A stretch of DNA of 64,000 nt from Candidatus Bathyarchaeia archaeon (GCA_041447175.1 CP166960.1:2000519-2064518), one strand, 5' to 3'; counted from the stretch's first letter, positions 53,587 to 61,387 are shown. A program made the numbers and translations. Notes: generated from the sequence alone by a model not told the origin.

Positions 53587-56262
53587 TCATTTGCGTTTCC
53601 GTAGTACAAGAACCGCTGCTGCAACGATGATGACAAGGACTGCTGCGGCTATGGCAACATATGTGATTGTTGGCGTGCCTGCGCTAGTTGGTTGTGGAGC
53701 TTCGCTGGGGGAAGGTGAAACGGGCTGTGTGGGGGTTGGGGTGGGTGCAACTGGAGTGGGTGTTGGTGCGGGTGGAGTTGGCGTTATCACAGCTGCTGCG
53801 GCTTCAGAGACAACAAACGAAGTTCCTGCCTCACTTGGATAGTAAGAGTTGGAACCTTCAAAGGTAGCGGTGACAATGTACACGCCTTCAACTGGCGGAG
53901 TCCACGGAATAGCATAGTTGCCTAAGTCATTGCTAATTGCTGTACCGATATCTTGACTGTTGCCGTTGGGGTCAATGGCAGTTAAATGCACTTCAACGCC
54001 AGTTACATCAGTGGGTTTTGGCTTTTGCATATGTATGTAATTCATCCAGTCGCCCATGCTTTCGTCAGACATCGCTGGAACAGTGTTGAATTCGCCGCTC
54101 TCAACTAACTGTTTAGCGCCTGCTGCTTTGTCGGTCACTGTTCCGCGGAGGAGCAGAGTTTGTCCCAGAGAAACAGCAGTCAAAGGTGCATCAACAGTAA
54201 CTTCACTTGGACCTTTACCGATGCAGTAGATTTGCATGTCGTAGTTGTTTAAGTATACAAAGTAGCCGTCTGCAATAGCCGCGCCAGCGTTACCAGAAGT
54301 TGAGGCGCCGTGACCATACAGAGTCCACAGTTCTGTGCCATCTGAAGTGTCTACGCATCGAACCAATACGCCTTTCCAGTATGGAGCGTTACATGAGTGC
54401 TCATTTGTGTGCAAATAGATTTTTCCATCCGCAACGCCAGCAATGCCCAGTGGGTATCCAGTGTAAGGGGTGTCTAACCCTGAGGGTGCATTATAAGTCC
54501 AAAGCAGGTCGCCTGTCTCTAGGTCGTAGCAGTAGAGTACGCCTGAATATCCAGTTGAGTAAAGTTTGCCTCCAGCTAACGAAACTGTGCTCATGGCGCC
54601 GCCGCCTCCAGAATAGAAGTTCCACGGGTTCTCAGAGGGCGTTGGACCCCAAAGTTCGTGCCCATCATCCATGCTGTAAGCGGTGTAAGAGATGGTTTCT
54701 TTGTCAAAGTAAACGAATGCACGAGCTGTGGCGTCTAATCCTACGAAGGAGCGCGTCTGGTTGCCAGCGGGTGCTGAAATGTCGACTGTCCACAGAATTT
54801 GACCTTTAGTTTCATCGTCTTTAACGCTTATTCCACTCACTGTGGTAGTTTCGGGTGTACCAAAGCCCAAGAAGCCCGTTAGGGGTGTACTAACAATCAC
54901 CACATCATTGTAGGATGCCCCGATTATGGAGGAGCCTGGAGCTAGTTGGGGTATTGTCACGTTCCAAGAGTATGCGTTGCTTGCATCAACTGTTTTGCCT
55001 ACGGGACGCCATTGGTTATAGTCTGTGCTTGTGTAGTCTGTCGGGTTCGCTGAGCCGGTTAAATCGTGGGGTGCAGTGTTATTCCAAAGTCCAAGCCAGT
55101 TACCCTGTGTGTTGAGTACGTATCGGAGTATCTCGCCGTTTGGTCCCCGAATCTCAGTGCCAGGAGGAACATTAGTTAGCTTGAATAGCATTTCGCCATC
55201 AAGTGGGTCATACGCCGTCCAATTTTCTGGACCTCCAGGACCAAAGAAACCACCGCCGCCACTAGTTGACCACAGATAGCCGTTAGGGATAACACCGTGC
55301 TGGTTTAAGGATTCGTAATCGTAGAGTTGTCCAAAGCTGGGTGCTGTTAGGGTATTGCCCAAATCAGTTCTGCTCCATAGTTCTTCGCCAGTTTGTAGGT
55401 CTACACAGACGTAGCCGCCGCCTATTACATCATTAAATCCGCCTGGTTGTGAGTTGCTTCGGGGGATTGTGTAGTAGAGTCGCCCGTACAGGATTATTGG
55501 GTTGCCGAATTTGTTTTCGTAGTTGGTCCCGTCATAGAAAGTTATGCCATTGGGAAGGGTAGTGCTTCCGCCGACAACACCGCCGAACTGAATTGGTCTA
55601 GTCCACATCACGTGTGCACTGCCAGGGGCATCACCGTCAGGCTGATATCTAGTTTTGATAGCACTTCCAGAAAGCCAATTCGAGGCAACTGTAGCCCAAT
55701 TGGTGTTTTGCCCATCTATAGGTCGCGTCCAGTAACCGCTCGGAAGAGGGAAGTCTTCTGTCGGACTTATCGGCGCAGACTGCACTGTCAGGGAAGTTGA
55801 AAAGCTGCTTGGCAGGTAGTAGTCGCCGATGTAGGGGCTTGAACTACCAGGTAAGCCGGTGACAGGGTTGTTGAGACCCAAGACTTGACCTGGAAAGTTG
55901 AAGACAAAATTGTAAACCCCCACTTGGTCAGGCGTGTATAGGGCATAACCGCCTCCTACAGGGTCAGATACAAAGGGGCCCAAGGTTTCGGTGTGTCCAT
56001 CGGGTTTGGTGACTTCAATTGTCATATCTGTCCAGCGGTCACCGCCAAAGCCAGCTGCGGTAGGCGGATATTTGTCAAGCCAGAAAACAAGGGTTATTTG
56101 TTGGTCCACACCAATGGGGTCAGGGGCAGCGGTAAGATAAGCATATGTTGGGACTTCTTGCGGGGGATCATGTGCGACTGCGTTTGGCAAAGCAAGCATA
56201 GACATAGCGATTGTCAGAATCAAGATTGTCGAAACTATAATTTTGTTTATTTTTCTCTCCAA
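53587..56262 (-). CDS. Surface protein 8: Ig-like / PQQ beta-propeller / Ig-like / C-terminal anchor (GGDRW subfamily)
   Basis: 891 residues from TTG 56262; the signal segment is KIIVSTILILTIAMSMLALPNAVAHD. It has a GGDRW-type Ig-like domain and a propeller with CVDLQTGEELWSR, CYDLETGDLLWTY and CVDTSDGTELWTL. The second Ig-like domain has VHLTAIDPNGNSQDIG and VTATFEGSNSYYPS. The end is a Pro/Thr repeat linker, SAGTPTITYVAIAAAV helix and LRKRK. DNA is identical to surface gene 6 over a 72-nt run (54943-55014) and other long patches. The divergent Lrp/AsnC-type regulator is split in two. Confidence 0.85.
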   Translation of the reverse strand: MERKINKIIVSTILILTIAMSMLALPNAVAHDPPQEVPTYAYLTAAPDPIGVDQQITLVFWLDKYPPTAAGFGGDRWTDMTIEVTKPDGHTETLGPFVSDPVGGGYALYTPDQVGVYNFVFNFPGQVLGLNNPVTGLPGSSSPYIGDYYLPSSFSTSLTVQSAPISPTEDFPLPSGYWTRPIDGQNTNWATVASNWLSGSAIKTRYQPDGDAPGSAHVMWTRPIQFGGVVGGSTTLPNGITFYDGTNYENKFGNPIILYGRLYYTIPRSNSQPGGFNDVIGGGYVCVDLQTGEELWSRTDLGNTLTAPSFGQLYDYESLNQHGVIPNGYLWSTSGGGGFFGPGGPENWTAYDPLDGEMLFKLTNVPPGTEIRGPNGEILRYVLNTQGNWLGLWNNTAPHDLTGSANPTDYTSTDYNQWRPVGKTVDASNAYSWNVTIPQLAPGSSIIGASYNDVVIVSTPLTGFLGFGTPETTTVSGISVKDDETKGQILWTVDISAPAGNQTRSFVGLDATARAFVYFDKETISYTAYSMDDGHELWGPTPSENPWNFYSGGGGAMSTVSLAGGKLYSTGYSGVLYCYDLETGDLLWTYNAPSGLDTPYTGYPLGIAGVADGKIYLHTNEHSCNAPYWKGVLVRCVDTSDGTELWTLYGHGASTSGNAGAAIADGYFVYLNNYDMQIYCIGKGPSEVTVDAPLTAVSLGQTLLLRGTVTDKAAGAKQLVESGEFNTVPAMSDESMGDWMNYIHMQKPKPTDVTGVEVHLTAIDPNGNSQDIGTAISNDLGNYAIPWTPPVEGVYIVTATFEGSNSYYPSEAGTSFVVSEAAAAVITPTPPAPTPTPVAPTPTPTQPVSPSPSEAPQPTSAGTPTITYVAIAAAVLVIIVAAAVLVLRKRK

Positions 56263-56305
56263 TGTTATCGCTCTCTTTTTTTGAATAACCTACCTCTTAG
56301 GAGTA

Positions 56306-56319
56306 TGCATATAAATTTT
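56306..56319 (-). promoter_or_regulatory. Surface gene 8 TATA box
   Basis: Minus-strand AAATTTATATGCATAC at about 56304-56319, some 45-50 nt before the TTG start at 56262. This spacing supports that start. No inverted repeat was seen directly upstream. Confidence 0.5.
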
Positions 56320-56477
56320 TCCACAATACACCAACCAAACGTAAAAAAAACTCAATTCATCAACTGTTTTGAAGTTTTTATTCCATTCAGAGATACATAA
56401 AGGTACATTTGCAAACCGCAACATAGAGAAGCTTAATATTTTGATTAGGGCGCTTTAAGGTAGGCGGCGTTCACCTC

Positions 56478-56969
56478 TTGGGAAAACACCGAAAAATTGA
56501 CAAAATAGACGTAACCATTTTAAAGGCTCTACTAAAGGATGCACGCACTAGTTTTGTAGAAATCGCCAAAGACTGCGCGGTCCACCCCAACTTGATAAGA
56601 ACACACTACAACCGGCTAAAACAGGATGGAATAATCACGGGTGAAATCACAGAAATGAACCCGCAATCTTTTGGGTACAAGTTTTTTGCCTACGGAGGGC
56701 TAAGAGTTGACCCCGATAAGATGGCACGGGTTATCAGTAAATTAGAGAAGATACCCACAATTATGCAGACTGCCGAAGGAGTTGGAGGAAGAAACATCCT
56801 GTGTTTCATAATAGCCCGCGACATACCAGATTTAAACAAAACAATAACCCAATTAAGGGAAATTGAGGGCGTAACGGCAGTAGACTCAAACCCTGTTATC
56901 CAAACCAATCGAACAGTTTTCCCAGAGAACCTTCAAATCGCTGAAGAGGAACAAGATGGACGAAATTGA
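56478..56969 (+). CDS. Lrp/AsnC-type regulator, N-terminal unit of a split double-domain protein (module 8)
   Basis: 163 residues from TTG 56478. HTH at about residues 5-60 (IDKIDVTILKALLKDARTSFVEIAKDCAVHPNLIRTHYNRL), then a ligand domain ending ENLQIAEEEQDGRN. It corresponds to the first half of the fused regulators at 21972 and 46924, and it stops exactly at the linker. The second half follows in another frame with a 14-nt overlap. It is either a genuine two-gene version or a one-base indel in the linker. Divergent from surface gene 8. Confidence 0.75.
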   Translation: MGKHRKIDKIDVTILKALLKDARTSFVEIAKDCAVHPNLIRTHYNRLKQDGIITGEITEMNPQSFGYKFFAYGGLRVDPDKMARVISKLEKIPTIMQTAEGVGGRNILCFIIARDIPDLNKTITQLREIEGVTAVDSNPVIQTNRTVFPENLQIAEEEQDGRN

Positions 56970-57432
56970 TAAAGAAATAGCAAAAATTGTATCAAAAGAC
57001 GCGCGCATCCCCTTCAAAGACATCGCAAAACAGCTGGGAATTTCACCTCAGATGGTAATCAGACGATACAATAACCTGAAAAAAACCGCGTTCGCGTATT
57101 GCTCGATAACAGTCAATCTGAAAAAACTTGGCTTTGAAGCCTCAGTTGGGTTCACTTTAAAAATCAGAGAAGAAAACCACAGAGAAATCGACCAAATATA
57201 CGACAAAATAACAAAATTCCCCAATGTGATTATTGCGGACAAAATGCTCGGACCATGTGATATGTCCTTTCTCATTCCAGTGCGAAGCTTTGAAGAAATT
57301 TTTAAATTTCAAGAACAACTCGCCAGCATAAAAGGCATCGAAAAAATAGAAATGACCTTATATCGGGCACACGAGAACTGGCCTAGACAAATCTGCACCA
57401 AGCTTCTACAAGAGCAACATGAAAAAGAATAA
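56956..57432 (+). CDS. Lrp/AsnC-type regulator, C-terminal unit of a split double-domain protein (module 8)
   Basis: 158 residues from ATG 56956, with GAGG about 6 nt upstream, so it could be translated by re-initiation. HTH at about residues 1-50 (MDEIDKEIAKIVSKDARIPFKDIAKQLGIS) plus AsnC ligand domain ending ENWPRQICTKLL. It matches the second half of the fused paralogues. As two chains the halves could form a heterodimer; a frameshift joining them is the alternative. Confidence 0.75.
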   Translation: MDEIDKEIAKIVSKDARIPFKDIAKQLGISPQMVIRRYNNLKKTAFAYCSITVNLKKLGFEASVGFTLKIREENHREIDQIYDKITKFPNVIIADKMLGPCDMSFLIPVRSFEEIFKFQEQLASIKGIEKIEMTLYRAHENWPRQICTKLLQEQHEKE

Positions 57433-57487
57433 AGTCAATTCTTCGCAAGCCAATCAGCACACTTAAGTGCCTCTCCATATCTCATGC

Positions 57488-57581
57488 GGTTTGCTGGGGC
57501 TTTGGAGCAGAAAACAAGGAGAGAAAGAAAATGAGCCCAACGAGCAAGGTGAAACTTCATGCTCCAGAGCCTTCTCAGCCC
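57488..57581. repeat. 3' structured element, copy E8 (follows surface gene 9)
   Basis: GCTGGGGCTTTGGAGC pairs with GCTCCAGAGCC-TTCT-CAGC, with G-U pairs valid on the + strand and a stem extended by two pairs. The inner hairpin is short (CC/GG around AACGAGCAA). GGAGAGA is present. It ends 53 nt before the stop of surface gene 9. Confidence 0.78.
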
Positions 57582-57634
57582 ATGTTTTTCTTTCAACTTT
57601 CAAACAAAAAAGGGAAGAAGGAGAGTGCAATGGT

Positions 57635-60229
57635 TTATTTTCGTCTTCTCAACACAAGAACAGCTGCAACTGCAATTATGACTATTACGGCTGCACCTAT
57701 CGCGATGTAGGTTGTGGTCGGCATAGCGCTGGTTGGTGGCGGGGGTGCTTCGCTGGGGGAAGGTGAAACTGACTGCAGGGGTGTTGGAGTGGAGACCGTT
57801 GGGATTGTTGGAGCTACTACTGCAGGTACCGCTGCGGATGTTTCTGAGACTACAAAGGAGGTTCCTGCCTCGCTGCCGTAGTAGGCGTTGGAGCCTTCGA
57901 AAGTTGCAGTGACCGTGTAAAAGCCAGATACTGGTGGCGTCCATGGAACTGCAAAGTTGCCCAGTTCATCCGTGGTTACTGTTCCGATTTCTTGGGTGTT
58001 GCCGTTGGGGTCAAGAGCAGTCAGATACACTGATACGCCTGTCACATCTGGCTTTGGAAATTGTTTGTAGACGTAGAGCATCCAGTCACTCATACTTTCA
58101 TCCGATACAGCGGGTACACCGTTGGGGAAGCGGGCGGTTAGGGCGTATTCTTGGGTGCCTGGGGAGATGTCAGTCACGGTGCCACGCATTACTAAGCTGT
58201 TGCCTGCGGCTATGCCAGTCAGGGGCGCCTCCACGGTTGTCGCGCTGGGTCCTTTGCCTATGGCATAAATACGCTGGTCGTAGGTGTCCATTGTTGCGAT
58301 TATGCTGTCGCCGATGATAGCACGTCCACCCCAGCGGGTTTGTCGGAACATGCCATCTACTTTCCAGATTTCTTCGCCAGTTTCAGCATCCAGACAAATG
58401 AAGGGTGCACCTCTTGGTCGGGGGTCAATAGCTGAATGTTCGTAGTGACCGACGTAGAGTTTTCCGTCCGTAACAAACAGAGGTCTTAGCCACCAAGTGT
58501 TAGCCCACAAGATTTCGGTGTATGTGTCGTTGGCTTCATATTTCCAGAGGCGGTCACCGGTTTGGACGTCATAGCAGTATACGATACCGCTGACGCTTGC
58601 CGAGTAGAGTTTTCCGTAGGCGATGACTCGGGCTCCAGCTTTAGTGTCGTCCAAAGCATCTAAGTAGTACTGGGATTCGGTTGGTCCCCACATGTACTCG
58701 CCTGTTGTTAGGCTAAAGCCATAGTTTTGGCAGGTTTCCTTTGAGAACAGAACGCCAACGTTATCTTCCGCGCTTGCGGTCATCCATTGCACAGTTTGGT
58801 TGCCTGAAACCCAATCAGCGGGAGCAGCCCAGGTGTTATCGAATAGCAAAGTGCCTTCCTGACCTTGTTTGAGGCTTAAGCCCCACATTCTAACGGAGGA
58901 AGAGGTTATTTGTGCACCAACAACTTTGTCGTCGTAGTATGTCGCTACGACGCTACCAGTCAGCCCTGTGGGTATGGTGATGTTCCATTGGATTCCACGG
59001 GAAGCAGGGAACACTCGGGGGTACTGTGCAGTGTTTAGGTATCGACCCCAACTGCCGTCTTGGCTGCTACCTGTGTCTTGGGGGTTAACGGTTTTGCTTG
59101 AATTCCAAAGAGTCATCCAACCTGCATCTGTGTTGAGGGTGTATCGGTAGATTTCGCCATGTGGACCGTATACGTTGCTGCCTGAAGGCACATCGGTTAC
59201 AGTGTATGACCAGTCACCAGTGAAAGCATCATATGCGTTCCAGGTGGTGCCGCTGGTTGTCCACAGGTAAGTGAAAACGCCGTGCCCGTTGAATCCGTCC
59301 CAGTAGAAGGTTTGACCAAACGATAAGCTTTGAACCACGCCGTTAGCGTCTAAGAGGGGTTTACACCAGAGTTCTTCGCCTGTGTGCAGGTCAACTGCGC
59401 AGACCTCCTGGTTTTCTATAGCTACGCTTCCTCTGCCTTGGGTGTTAATTGTGTTGTAGTAGAGAATTCCGTTGATAATCACGGACGAGAGGAATTTGCC
59501 TTCGTAAGCATCCCCCATCTCCATAGAGTGCCCATCAAGGTCACCTCCTACCAATCCGCCCATTTCAAGCGGTTTTGTCCAGAGCACGTGGGCACTTTCA
59601 GGTCCATCATTGTATGGTGCGTACAGGTTGTCAGGTGAAGCGACCCAGCTTCCTGCAATTGATGCCCATTCCCTGATTTGAGAGTCAATTGGACGTGTCC
59701 AGTATTCTGTTGGAAGTGAAAAGCCAGGATAGGACGGAGGCATTGTTTCTTGAACAACAACCGAAAGAGGTTCGCTACTGCTGGCTAAAAGCAATGTACC
59801 TGCTGCGCCAGTTCCACTTATGGTCGCCGTGAGTGGCCCTTGATCAGGAGAGTGAGTTTGGAAGGTGTATATGCCAACTTGATCGGCCATGTAAACGGTG
59901 CCTGTTCCGCCGGTTAAGTCAGTAGTAAGGGGACCCAAGGTCTCTTTTGTGCCGTCGGGTCTTGTGACATCCACGGTCAGACCTGTCCAAGGTCCTTGTT
60001 GCCAATTTGAGGCATCTGTAATTCCCACGTGCAACAGGATTTCTTGTCCAACACCAGCAGGGTTAGGCAAAGCCCCGATGTAAGCGTAAGTTTGCTTCTG
60101 AACTTGAGCATTAGAGGTTGGAAGGGTAAGCAGAGGCATTGCAAGAGCTATCAATAGGAGTAGACAGAAAGCTTTGGAGAGTTGCCGTTGTTGAGTCTTC
60201 CGATTTGTAAAATATTGTATTATAGACAT
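57635..60229 (-). CDS. Surface protein 9: Ig-like / PQQ beta-propeller / Ig-like / C-terminal anchor
   Basis: 864 residues from ATG 60229 (GGAGACGAAG upstream). The signal segment is LSKAFCLLLLIALAMPLLTLPTSNAQ. The N-terminal Ig-like domain is without GGDRW. The propeller has AVDLHTGEELWCK, CYDVQTGDRLWKY and CLDAETGEEIWKV. The second Ig-like domain has VYLTALDPNGNTQEIG and VTATFEGSNAYYGS. The end is a linker, SAMPTTTYIAIGAAV helix and LRRRK. Divergent from a TrmB-type regulator. Last member of the array in this window. Confidence 0.85.
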   Translation of the reverse strand: MSIIQYFTNRKTQQRQLSKAFCLLLLIALAMPLLTLPTSNAQVQKQTYAYIGALPNPAGVGQEILLHVGITDASNWQQGPWTGLTVDVTRPDGTKETLGPLTTDLTGGTGTVYMADQVGIYTFQTHSPDQGPLTATISGTGAAGTLLLASSSEPLSVVVQETMPPSYPGFSLPTEYWTRPIDSQIREWASIAGSWVASPDNLYAPYNDGPESAHVLWTKPLEMGGLVGGDLDGHSMEMGDAYEGKFLSSVIINGILYYNTINTQGRGSVAIENQEVCAVDLHTGEELWCKPLLDANGVVQSLSFGQTFYWDGFNGHGVFTYLWTTSGTTWNAYDAFTGDWSYTVTDVPSGSNVYGPHGEIYRYTLNTDAGWMTLWNSSKTVNPQDTGSSQDGSWGRYLNTAQYPRVFPASRGIQWNITIPTGLTGSVVATYYDDKVVGAQITSSSVRMWGLSLKQGQEGTLLFDNTWAAPADWVSGNQTVQWMTASAEDNVGVLFSKETCQNYGFSLTTGEYMWGPTESQYYLDALDDTKAGARVIAYGKLYSASVSGIVYCYDVQTGDRLWKYEANDTYTEILWANTWWLRPLFVTDGKLYVGHYEHSAIDPRPRGAPFICLDAETGEEIWKVDGMFRQTRWGGRAIIGDSIIATMDTYDQRIYAIGKGPSATTVEAPLTGIAAGNSLVMRGTVTDISPGTQEYALTARFPNGVPAVSDESMSDWMLYVYKQFPKPDVTGVSVYLTALDPNGNTQEIGTVTTDELGNFAVPWTPPVSGFYTVTATFEGSNAYYGSEAGTSFVVSETSAAVPAVVAPTIPTVSTPTPLQSVSPSPSEAPPPPTSAMPTTTYIAIGAAVIVIIAVAAVLVLRRRK

Positions 60230-60273
60230 ATCTTCGTCTCCATAATTAATGAAACAACAGGTGGACTAGTTTG

Positions 60274-60308
60274 GTTTTTAAAATGTCCCAGTAAGTCGCC
60301 CGACTACC
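60274..60308 (-). promoter_or_regulatory. Surface gene 9 promoter with short palindrome
   Basis: A minus-strand TATA-like CATTTTAAAAACC (about 60273-60285) lies about 45 nt before ATG 60229. Ten bases upstream is a 12-bp inverted repeat AGTCG-CC-CGACT (60294-60305). The position mirrors the operators of surface genes 1, 4 and 7, with yet another sequence. Confidence 0.4.
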
Positions 60309-60504
60309 AATTGTTTAAAGAAATAGAGATTAGAAAAGACTAAAGAAACGGATTCGCAGAGGCAACAGTCAAAGAAGAGCAACAAAAAGTAAACTATAGT
60401 TCCAGAATCAAGACCATTTTGATTAAGGCTACGTGTTTTAGAAAAAATCTTAAAAAAGGAAGGACAGATATTTTTTACACGCAATCTTTGGAGAGAGATA
60501 ATAG

Positions 60505-61335
60505 TTGTTTCAAGAAGGGATAGTGCAAACACTTGCAGATTTGGGTCTCACGGTACTGCAGGCAAGAGTCTACATCGCTCTTACAAAAACAGGAACCTCA
60601 ACGGGAAGAGCAACCGCAAAAATGGCTAAAGTAGCCTCACAAGACGTTTACCGTGTGTTGTCAGAGCTTCAAGAAAAAGGATTTGTGGAAAAAATAATCG
60701 CCAAACCCAACAGGTATAAACCCATACCCATTGAAGAAGGGCTCTCGATGCTGCTTGAACGCAGAGACCAACAGACTATGGCGTTGGAGAGGGAATGCGA
60801 GGAAATATCAAGAGCTATCAAAGGTATGGCTGGAAAAAAGGAGGTACGAGGCGAAATTGGCGACTTCATTTTGATTCCCCAGAAAGAGCCGATTGAGAAA
60901 AACTTTGTTAAAATGTGGCAGACGAGCAAAGTAAGTGTTGACATGATTAATTATTTCCAAGAAGGAATTGTGGGGCATGAAAGAAAGTTTGAGTTAGAGG
61001 TTGAAGCCTTAGACAGAGGAGTAAAAATTAGGGACATACTTTACAGGTCAGAGGTGCCGTATCGGTTGCCAGCGTCTGTTTTGGCGTTACAGAAAAGAAA
61101 ACCCCAGTTTAGCCTAAGATTTACCCAGCGCTCCCCGCCAGCCATCGTAGTTATAAAAGATAACAGAGAAGTGTTCATTTCAACCATGACCAGAGTGCAC
61201 ACATTAGCGCAGCCTTATCTTTGGTCAAACAACCTCAATCTTGTGCGACTAACAAAGCAGTGGTATAATATGATGTGGGAAAAAGCAACGGAACTTTTTG
61301 AAAGTGTCAGTCAATCAACAACCATCTTGCTTTAG
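60505..61335 (+). CDS. TrmB-type transcriptional regulator (module 9)
   Basis: 276 residues from TTG 60505, preceded by GGAGAGAGA at 60490-60498. The TrmB winged helix is at about residues 6-80 (LGLTVLQARVYIALTKTGTS...SQDVYRVLSELQEKGFVEKI). The C-terminal half has ALDRGVKIRDILYRSEV and ends QWYNMMWEKA, as in the other four. It is divergent from surface gene 9 and convergent with carB (52-nt gap). Confidence 0.85.
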   Translation: MFQEGIVQTLADLGLTVLQARVYIALTKTGTSTGRATAKMAKVASQDVYRVLSELQEKGFVEKIIAKPNRYKPIPIEEGLSMLLERRDQQTMALERECEEISRAIKGMAGKKEVRGEIGDFILIPQKEPIEKNFVKMWQTSKVSVDMINYFQEGIVGHERKFELEVEALDRGVKIRDILYRSEVPYRLPASVLALQKRKPQFSLRFTQRSPPAIVVIKDNREVFISTMTRVHTLAQPYLWSNNLNLVRLTKQWYNMMWEKATELFESVSQSTTILL

Positions 61336-61387
61336 GCTTCAAAAAGAAAGAGAACGTGAAGCCCAACATCCAAAAGAAAAAATTTGG

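Noticed and set aside
9707-57581. CRISPR array
   Set aside because: The repeats are about 95 nt, differ between copies and are kilobases apart, with large genes between; no cas genes are visible.
9707-57581. Canonical integron with attC sites
   Set aside because: The elements lack the attC end boxes (RYYYAAC and GTRRRRY/GTTRRRY), no integrase is present, and cassettes are several kilobases long and broken up by housekeeping operons. Kept only as an analogy for testing.
9707-57581. Insertion sequences or MITEs
   Set aside because: No transposase, terminal inverted repeat with target duplication, or copy away from a surface gene was found. The fixed distance to the surface-gene stop does not fit random insertion.
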